Shown in pieces: positions 1 through 6,967 of a DNA stretch of 30,688 nt; positions within the stretch are counted from its first letter, which is position 1, and every line of letters starts with the position of its first letter. The notes beneath the pieces were generated by a model, which worked only from the letters and a program-made list of their open reading frames with translations, made no database searches and was not told where the DNA came from. The stretch is taken from the NCBI GenBank assembly GCA_040384645.1, contig JAZKIX010000166.1:1-30688 (forward strand). The letters are read 5' to 3'. A program made the position numbers and the translations under genes. The stretch is from JAZKIX01 sp040384645 (lineage in GTDB: Bacteria > Pseudomonadota > Gammaproteobacteria > Burkholderiales > Burkholderiaceae_D).

Positions 1-827
<827 letters not shown>

Positions 828-1326
828 TTGTACGCTCCTGATTTTAAATTGCTATTTTTTGTAAATGCGTTCAGCCCCTTTATTCCCCTCATACCGCGTC
901 GAAAAATAGCCGCATGAGTGAGCAATCAGACTTTTAATAAAATTGAATCGTAGGTCTTCCGCTGACAGCAGTAGACGCTTGCTTTATTAACAAACTATTT
1001 CGTTGCATGAAATTTTTATTAACATTTGAAATAATTGGCGGCAGCCCTTAGCCAGCGCGGTGTAGCGGGATCGATGAAGAGAAAAAACAATGCAAGCGCA
1101 GCCGCTTTACATTGCGGCAACTGCCAGCAGCGCTCTAATTACCGAAGCGCAAGAGAAGCTGAAGTAAAAGTTTGACAGCCGATCCAATTTGCCGAAACTG
1201 GGTACAATTGCGCCATGTCAGAACCACAACAGACAATTGCGGCACCGTCACTCACGGTTTTGCGCCTGGTTTTAGCTTTGTTGTGGCTCCGGCTATCTTC
1301 CCCATCTTCCATTTAAAGGACACATC
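828..1326. other. 499-bp divergent intergenic region
   Basis: This lies between the minus-strand lectin gene and the plus-strand peroxiredoxin, so it must hold both promoters. It is AT-rich around 930-1040. I could not identify a convincing sigma-70 promoter: a perfect TTGACA (1172-1177) and a TACAAT (1203-1208) are 25 bp apart, which is too wide. Two tiny frames start with ATG, at 1090 (25 residues) and 1215 (33 residues). Neither is recognisable. The second ends just before the peroxiredoxin ribosome-binding site. Confidence 0.5.
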
Positions 1327-1845
1327 ATGTTAACTGTTGGCCAATCATTACCCGATTTTGCAGGCGAAGCACTGTTGCCAAATGGCGAATTCGCACCAAT
1401 CAAACTGGCTGATCTGAAGGGCAAATGGGTTGTTCTGTTTTTCTACCCGCTCGACTTCACATTCGTATGCCCAACTGAAATCCAAGGCTTCAATCGCCTG
1501 CACGCAGAATTTGCAAAACTGAACACCGTCGTCCTCGGCGCATCGGTCGATTCAGTCCACACCCACAAAGCATGGACCCAACACGGTCTGGGCAAACTGG
1601 ATTTCCCATTGATCGGCGATCTGACCCGCGATCTGGCTGCCGGTTGTGGCGTTTTGTCGAAAGCTGGCTTCTCCGAGCGCGCAACCTTCATCGCCAATCC
1701 AGAAGGCGTGATCGAAGCAATCACCATCAATAGCAGCAACGTCGGCCGTTCGACCGAAGAAACCTTGCGCACCCTGCAAGCCCTGCAAGCGGGTGGTTTG
1801 ACCGCATGCGGCTGGACACCTGGCCAAGCTTTGCTGAACGCTTAA
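1327..1845 (+). CDS. AhpC/TSA-family 2-Cys peroxiredoxin
   Basis: This is a cytoplasmic thiol peroxidase of 172 residues that would reduce H2O2, organic peroxides or peroxynitrite. The active-site motif PLDFTFVCPTE places the peroxidatic cysteine at C48, with T45 and the conserved arginine R118 (SERATF) completing the catalytic set. A C-terminal cysteine, C161 in TACGWTPG, sits where AhpC/Prx1 proteins carry the resolving cysteine, so a typical 2-Cys mechanism is likely. An extra cysteine is C107. At 172 residues it is slightly shorter than E. coli AhpC (187). The ATG start has AAAGGA seven bases upstream. It stands alone, with no ahpF or oxyR beside it, so its electron donor (thioredoxin or another AhpF) is encoded elsewhere. 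A strong terminator follows directly. Confidence 0.93.
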   Translation: MLTVGQSLPDFAGEALLPNGEFAPIKLADLKGKWVVLFFYPLDFTFVCPTEIQGFNRLHAEFAKLNTVVLGASVDSVHTHKAWTQHGLGKLDFPLIGDLTRDLAAGCGVLSKAGFSERATFIANPEGVIEAITINSSNVGRSTEETLRTLQALQAGGLTACGWTPGQALLNA

Positions 1846-1862
1846 TTTTTTAAGCTACATAG

Positions 1863-1915
1863 AAAAAGGGCCGTTTCGCCCGTCAGATATTTGACGGGGC
1901 GAAACAGCCCTTTTT
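1863..1915. terminator. Bidirectional rho-independent terminator
   Basis: The arms are about 23 nt (aaaaagggccgtttcgcc.. and its near-perfect complement ending in cagccctttttt), with one mismatch and one bulge around a short loop. An A-run precedes and a T-run follows, so it works on both strands. It lies between the convergent peroxiredoxin and esterase stop codons and probably serves both. Confidence 0.9.
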
Positions 1916-1943
1916 TATTTTACGTCCCGACTATTGCACCGGA

Positions 1944-3539
1944 CTATTGCACAATCACTGCACAGCTATGTCCATCCAAGGACGCCGTCGGTAACGGACG
2001 CGTGCCGCTGTAGCTGCCAACGATGCCAAACAAGACATTGGCTTTTGAGGCGATGGTTGAGTTGGATGGAAGGCTGCTGGCGGTGATTACCCGTCCCTTT
2101 TGCTGTAGTTTGGCGTTAAAGCCTGTACTTAATTTCAAGTCCTTGTTATAGGTCAACACCACGTTCCAATTCTTGATCGGGGTCGAGCCGGTATTGGTTA
2201 AAGTCACAGCATCGACAAAATGCTGATTTGGATACAGGCTGCGATAACTGAGTAGGCAACTACTTGCCGGCACCACGCGCTGCTTGGTCTTCAAGAAATC
2301 CCACAGCACTTGTTCGGCATCGATATCCTGGTTCCTGAAACCAAAATGGGCCGGATTCTCTGCCGTCGCCACATCGCTCCCCAAGGTATTGGGCCAGCCG
2401 TGACCTGCCGCCTCCACCATCTCGAGCACGGAAAAATCAACGCCTTGCGCGGTGGTGTCAAAGTCATGGCGTGTAATGCTGCTATTACGCGTCGCCAGCG
2501 CCCACGGCACGCTGCCAGTGTAGTCCGCACCTTCATTGATTGTATTGGGCAACTGGCTCATCTTGCGGCTGCTTTCGTTGATGCCCAAAGCCTGACGCCA
2601 TGCAACTAATGACTGGCTCATATGATCGGCATAAGTGATGCCAAAATTTTCCCAAATCGGTGCCAGTAGAGGATCCTTGGGGCTATAAATAAACATTGTG
2701 GACACCGGATGCTGTGGTCCGACTGTACAACTGCCCAAAGCCACCGTGGCCGGCATGCCCACTACCGGAATCACGACTCCGGCACCAGCGAGCTGATTTC
2801 CCATTTCACGCGACGCTCGCTGCACCATCTCACCGCCGTTCGATGCCCCCATCAAATAGATCCGCTCACGGTCGATACTGACCCCCATATTTTGTGCATT
2901 CTGGATTACGCGGCGCAGGTAATCGACGTCATCCACCACAAAATCCGGCCCGGTTTGCGAACCCAGGCAAGTGCGCCAATAACCGCCATTGGCCCAATAC
3001 GGGTCGCCCGGGTTTTGGTCGTCTGTCACGCCCGGCGCATATGCTGCGTTGGCATAGATGACAATGAATTTTTCCTTGTCGGCCAGACGCTCCAGACGCC
3101 CACTTCCCATATCAAATTCGCGAAAAGTCTCCGCGCTCAAATTTGCCCCGTGCATCGCAATCACCACCGGATGGCGATGGTGAAAATCTCTCGCGACCGA
3201 CGGCGGAATATATTGCAAATACCGGCGCACAAAAGTCTGGCTTGGATCTTTTAAACCCGGCTGGCGAAAGGTACTCACGCGCAGCCCCGCCTTACGCACG
3301 CTATCCCAAGTCCCGTCAGGCTTGCCATCGTAAGACCCCACCAGATCAGGACGTGTCACCACCGCCTGCGCGCTGCCAGCACCAGCCAGTAATCCGGCAG
3401 CGAGGGTCAAGCCGAGGCCAAAACGCAGGCCAAAAACAGATTGACGCAAGACAGCAAGCGGACGGCGCGATGCACCATATGCTGGGGTCGCCGCAACTAT
3501 TGCAACGACAGCAGCCGAACTTTGTTTATCGATTTTCAT
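1944..3539 (-). CDS. Secreted PHB-depolymerase-family esterase with C-terminal CBM2-like domain
   Basis: The protein has 531 residues counted from the ATG at 3539; a TTG five codons upstream is less likely. The N-terminus is long (about 59 residues) and ends in a hydrophobic segment with SAQA before VVTRP, a probable signal-peptidase site. The catalytic part is an alpha/beta hydrolase of the LpqC/PHB-depolymerase esterase group (COG3509 type). It has the oxyanion-hole region AMHGAN (128-133), nucleophile S233 in GASNGG, and likely D289 (SPKDP) and H380 (AAGHGWPN). Residues 428-531 resemble a family 2 carbohydrate-binding module: bounding cysteines C428 and C526, NTGSTPIKNW, and FGIVGSYSG. It could cleave short-chain polyesters or acyl/feruloyl esters on plant polysaccharide; the CBM2-like tail favours the latter. 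The exact substrate cannot be read from sequence. Confidence 0.85.
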   Translation of the reverse strand: MKIDKQSSAAVVAIVAATPAYGASRRPLAVLRQSVFGLRFGLGLTLAAGLLAGAGSAQAVVTRPDLVGSYDGKPDGTWDSVRKAGLRVSTFRQPGLKDPSQTFVRRYLQYIPPSVARDFHHRHPVVIAMHGANLSAETFREFDMGSGRLERLADKEKFIVIYANAAYAPGVTDDQNPGDPYWANGGYWRTCLGSQTGPDFVVDDVDYLRRVIQNAQNMGVSIDRERIYLMGASNGGEMVQRASREMGNQLAGAGVVIPVVGMPATVALGSCTVGPQHPVSTMFIYSPKDPLLAPIWENFGITYADHMSQSLVAWRQALGINESSRKMSQLPNTINEGADYTGSVPWALATRNSSITRHDFDTTAQGVDFSVLEMVEAAGHGWPNTLGSDVATAENPAHFGFRNQDIDAEQVLWDFLKTKQRVVPASSCLLSYRSLYPNQHFVDAVTLTNTGSTPIKNWNVVLTYNKDLKLSTGFNAKLQQKGRVITASSLPSNSTIASKANVLFGIVGSYSGTRPLPTASLDGHSCAVIVQ

Positions 3540-3577
3540 AAGAATCCCGTGCAAGACAAGGTTGACGAACGTGTTTA

Positions 3578-3646
3578 GCGCGTTTTAGTCGATTGAGCTG
3601 GTCGAGGCGATCACACGCCGACCAGCTCAATTGACTAAAACTGCGC
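3578..3646. repeat. Long near-perfect inverted repeat (about 27-bp stem)
   Basis: The core arms at 3582-3604 and 3619-3641 are complementary over 23 positions with one mismatch, around a 14-nt loop. A further GCGC pairing extends the stem past a one-base bulge. No T-run follows on either strand, so it is not a canonical terminator. It starts about 40 bp upstream of the esterase start and would lie in that gene's leader or promoter region. Confidence 0.8.
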
Positions 3647-3870
3647 CACAAGGAAAGTCACTGGAACGCGTATGTTATAGCCAGTAACATATGCATTAAA
3701 ACATGAAATGTGATTAATGTATACATTGCGTTTTTGTTTGTCGGGTAATGCGGTCAATGCGAGCCAGTTTGCGCAGCTTGGGGGCGTGGTACCTTGCGGT
3801 TTACTGCAGCTGGAGGGAAATGCGATCGAAGGTTTGAGCCTCGGTGCGAGGGCATGGAATAATAAAAAAT

Positions 3871-3945
3871 GGGGGTATATGAAGAAACAGCACTTATCCC
3901 GCACGTTTTTATTGGCTCTTTAAATATACACCACGCAGTATATTT
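3871..3945. repeat. 75-bp dispersed intergenic repeat, copy A
   Basis: It begins GGGGGTATAT and ends CAGTATATTT, with CCCGCACG near the middle (positions 28-35 of the element). It aligns without gaps over 75 bp to copies at 16582, 22318 and 25665. Positions 52-75 form a perfect 8-bp hairpin (AAATATAC / GTATATTT) with an 8-nt loop. Positions 2-7 can pair with 25-30 (GGGGTA / TATCCC, one G-U). Confidence 0.85.
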
Positions 3946-4406
3946 CCGGCTTTTGTGGTCTAAATACCGACTCGGTCAGCACCTTGAGATCCCGACCTGG
4001 ATTATTAGCGCACTTTGTCGCTGATAAATATCGCTCTCTCGATTCGCCTTTGTCGGCCTTTTCGGATATAACCCTGCAATCAAAACTGCTGGGCAACAAG
4101 CTGCCAGCCAAACCGGACTGGTATGCATCCCGAATGACTTACCACTATGCCTGCATTCAATAAAAGCGATATCAATGGCACGGCAAAAATGGACACCCAT
4201 TCCGGTGGCATAGACAGCTACACATGCCCGCCAAGGACGAGTGGTAGCTCTATTTATATAACTTGGGTTTTGGATACTGAGCAGTCCATGGCGGAAGTAT
4301 CATTCGCGCCAAGTTCAACTTCCTTCAAAGAAATAGGGCTGTCACAGCAAGCATTTGGCGAACAGCTATCAGCTTGTAAGTGCTAGTAGATCAACCAGAT
4401 GAATTT

Positions 4407-4468
4407 GTAGGGTGCGCCGTGCGCACCGATAACGTTGCGGCTCACTTGGTGCGCACGGCGCACGCTAC
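4407..4468. repeat. GC-rich REP-like hairpin downstream of the YcaO-type gene
   Basis: Arms of 21 nt at 4407-4427 and 4448-4468 (GTAGGGTGCGCCGTGCGCACC and its complement) pair with a single mismatch around a 20-nt loop. It begins six bases past the minus-strand stop at 4474. There is no T-run, so it may act as an mRNA 3'-end stabiliser or a repetitive extragenic palindrome. Similar GTAGGGTGCGC palindromes are scattered in many proteobacterial genomes (from memory). Confidence 0.75.
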
Positions 4469-4473
4469 TTATC

Positions 4474-6702
4474 TCATCTAATTGTTTCACCTGGTCGGTC
4501 TACTACCTTGGCCCGCGCCATGTGCAGTTTTTTGTAGCTGTCGATCAGCCGCTGGTGTCGATCGAGTCCCTCGAGTTTCATACTGGTTGGCGTCAAGCCG
4601 AAGAAGCGCACGCTGCCTTCCACTGAGCCCATTACCGCGTCCATCCGCGGATTGCCGAACATGCGGCGGAAATTGCTCACGTAATCGTCCAGTTCCAGTT
4701 CGTCGTCCAGCAGCACCTCCAGCACCGCATTCAAGGCTTGATAAAACAAGCCGCGCTCAACTGTATTGTCGTTGTACTGCAAGAAGGCGCCGGCTAGTTC
4801 TTGCGCCTGTTCAAATTGCTGCAAGGCGAGATGAATCAGCAGCTTCAATTCCAGAATGGTGAGCTGGCCCCAGGCCGTATTTTCGTCAAATTCGATGCCG
4901 ATCAATGTGACGATGTCGGTGTAATCATCCAGTTCACTGAGGTCTAAACGCTCAAGCAATGCTTCCAGGCTGGCATCGTCCAGGCGATGCAAGTTCAAAA
5001 TATCGGCGCGGAACAACAGCGCTTTGTTGGTGTTATCCCAGATCAGCTCATCTACTGGATAAATCTCCGAATAACCCGGCACCAGAATGCGGCAAGCCGT
5101 CGCGCCTAAATGATCGTACACCGCCATGTACGCCTCTTTGCCCATGCCTTCCAAAATGCCGAACAAGGTCGTGGCTTCTTCGGCGTTGGAGCTGACTTTG
5201 TCAATCTGACCTTGGCCGGAAAAATCCCACTCGACAAAATCGAAGTCCGCTTTGGCACTAAAAAAACGCCACGACACCACACCGCTGGAATCGATGAAAT
5301 GTTCGACAAAATTATTCGGCTCAGTCACGGCTTGACTTGCAAAAGTAGGCCGAGGCAAATCGTTCAAGCCTTCAAAACTGCGGCCCTGCAGTAATTCCGT
5401 GAGACTGCGTTCCAGCGCCACCTCCAGACATGGGTGCGCGCCGAACGAAGCAAAGACACCGCCTGTCCGCGGGTTCATCAAGGTCACGCACATGACCGGG
5501 TAGGTCCCGCCCAGCGATGCATCTTTTACCAGCACCGGAAAGCCTTGCTCTTCCAAGCCTTGGATGCCAGCCAGAATGCCGGGATATTTGGCCAGCACTT
5601 CCGGCGGTACATCAGGCAAGGCAATTTCGCATTCCAGAATTTCGCGTTTTACCGCCCGTTCGAAGATTTCCGACAGGCATTGCACCTGCGCTTCAACTAG
5701 CGTATTGCCTGCACTCATGCCATTGCTGACGTACAGGTTTTCGATCAGGTTAGAGGGGAAATACACCACTTCGCCATCCGACTGGCGTACATAAGGCAGC
5801 GAACAGATGCCACGTTGCACATTGCCGGAGTTGGTATCGACCAGATGCGAACCACGCAACTCGCCATCCGGGTTGTAAATTTGCAGACAGTAAGCATCGA
5901 GAATTTCAGCCGGCAGTGCATCTTTTTTGCCCGGCTTGAACCAGCGCTCGTTCGGGTAATGGACAAAGGCCGCGTTGGCGATCTCTTCGCCCCAAAACTG
6001 ACCGCCATAGAAATGATTGCAGTTAAGCCGCTCGATATACTCTCCCAGCGCCGAGGCCAGGGCACCTTCTTTGGTCGCTCCCTTGCCATTGGTAAAACAC
6101 ATTGGCGAATGCGCATCGCGGATATGCAGCGACCATACATTGGGAACAAGATTGCGCCACGAAGCGATTTCAATCTTGATGCCCAAGCCCGCCAGAACGC
6201 CCGACATATTGGCGATGGTTTGCTCCAGCGGCAGGTCCTTACCGGCAATTGTGGTACTGGATTGAGAAGCAGGATTGAGTATCAGCAAGGCCTGTGCATC
6301 GGCATCCAGATTGTCCACCTCTTCAATCACAAACTCGGGTCCGGCTTGTACCACCTTCTTCACCGTACAACGCTCGATGGAGCGCAAAATCCCCTGGCGG
6401 TCTTTGGCGGAAATATCCGCCGGCAACTCGACCTGAATCTTGAAAATTTGCTGATAACGGTTTTCAGGATCAACAATATTGTTTTGCGACAGGCGGATAT
6501 GTTCGGTAGGAATATTGCGGGTTGCGCAGTACAACTTCACAAAATAAGCCGCGCACAAAGCCGATGAGGCCAGAAAATAATCGAACGGGCCAGGCGCCGA
6601 GCCATCGCCCTTGTAGCGGATAGGTTGATCGGACACCAGCGTGAAATCATCGAACTTGGCTTCAAGGCGAAGCTTGTCGAGAAAGTTGACCTTAATTTCC
6701 AT
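4474..6702 (-). CDS. ycaO: OsmC-like / YcaO fusion protein
   Basis: The protein has 742 residues from the ATG at 6702; a TTG four codons earlier is a weaker start. Residues 1-140 are an OsmC/YhfA-type domain. Its two thiol-peroxidase-type cysteines are visible: C50 (ASSALC) and C112 (RSIERCTVKK). Residues from about 150 closely follow E. coli YcaO: ASWRNLVPNVWSLHIRD, CFTNGKGAT, SALGEYIER (S217, E221, E224), YVSNGMSAGNT, a second ATP-binding block QCLSEIFERAVK, ASFGAHP and LTELLQGR. The tail is helical and TPR-like, as in E. coli YcaO, with no PxPxP end, which argues against an azoline cyclodehydratase. YcaO enzymes use ATP to activate amide backbones. E. coli YcaO is linked to RimO-dependent methylthiolation of ribosomal protein S12. 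No RiPP precursor or rimO is adjacent. The OsmC part may supply a redox or sulfur-handling step (inference). Confidence 0.92.
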   Translation of the reverse strand: MEIKVNFLDKLRLEAKFDDFTLVSDQPIRYKGDGSAPGPFDYFLASSALCAAYFVKLYCATRNIPTEHIRLSQNNIVDPENRYQQIFKIQVELPADISAKDRQGILRSIERCTVKKVVQAGPEFVIEEVDNLDADAQALLILNPASQSSTTIAGKDLPLEQTIANMSGVLAGLGIKIEIASWRNLVPNVWSLHIRDAHSPMCFTNGKGATKEGALASALGEYIERLNCNHFYGGQFWGEEIANAAFVHYPNERWFKPGKKDALPAEILDAYCLQIYNPDGELRGSHLVDTNSGNVQRGICSLPYVRQSDGEVVYFPSNLIENLYVSNGMSAGNTLVEAQVQCLSEIFERAVKREILECEIALPDVPPEVLAKYPGILAGIQGLEEQGFPVLVKDASLGGTYPVMCVTLMNPRTGGVFASFGAHPCLEVALERSLTELLQGRSFEGLNDLPRPTFASQAVTEPNNFVEHFIDSSGVVSWRFFSAKADFDFVEWDFSGQGQIDKVSSNAEEATTLFGILEGMGKEAYMAVYDHLGATACRILVPGYSEIYPVDELIWDNTNKALLFRADILNLHRLDDASLEALLERLDLSELDDYTDIVTLIGIEFDENTAWGQLTILELKLLIHLALQQFEQAQELAGAFLQYNDNTVERGLFYQALNAVLEVLLDDELELDDYVSNFRRMFGNPRMDAVMGSVEGSVRFFGLTPTSMKLEGLDRHQRLIDSYKKLHMARAKVVDRPGETIR

Positions 6703-6967
6703 AGGGATTTCCAATAGTGCTCAAAATGAATAAGCCGCTATTATCCGTTTTTTCAACCGTAAGCCTGTACTTCTCTGCGACGATTTCCGCTGCCAACGAC
6801 CATTTCTTATCGCGACTATGCAACTTGCTTACGGGATTACGGGCTGCAATGATCCCGCGGGTGCATTAGCCAGATTCGCCAGATTAACCAGATTACGTCG
6901 TTTAGTCGGCAAGATCAGGCAGCGCGGTTTGAAGGATTGTTTCTGGGGCCGGCATGATACCAATAAG

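Larger units (their letters stand above)
3540..4473. other. 934-bp intergenic region with three structured repeats
   Basis: This lies between two minus-strand genes (YcaO-type gene upstream, esterase downstream). It contains a long hairpin at 3578-3646, copy A of the 75-bp repeat at 3871-3945 and a GC-rich hairpin at 4407-4468. Small open frames at 3717-3923 (plus), 3635-3904 (minus) and 4147-4386 (plus) match nothing I recognise, lack good ribosome-binding sites and partly run through the repeats. I do not call them genes. Confidence 0.6.

Noticed and set aside
1172..1208. TTGACA and TACAAT as a peroxiredoxin promoter
   Set aside because: The spacing is 25 bp, outside the sigma-70 range, and no better partner for either box was found.
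3717..3923. 68-codon plus-strand frame in the 934-bp spacer
   Set aside because: Its 3' part is the 75-bp repeat, there is no family resemblance, and its start has no Shine-Dalgarno.
4147..4386. 79-codon plus-strand frame
   Set aside because: The product is low in recognisable features and has no upstream ribosome-binding site. It cannot be supported without homologues.
4407..4468. Hairpin as an intrinsic terminator of the YcaO-type gene
   Set aside because: The stem is strong, but no T-run follows on the minus strand. It is kept as a REP-like hairpin only.
5815..6567. 250-codon plus-strand frame
   Set aside because: It is antisense to the OsmC-YcaO gene, and its composition is that of a codon-bias shadow.
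4474..6702. YcaO protein as part of a RiPP (azoline) biosynthetic cluster
   Set aside because: No precursor peptide, E1-like partner, dehydrogenase or exporter is nearby, and the C-terminus lacks the PxPxP end. It matches the housekeeping E. coli-type YcaO.
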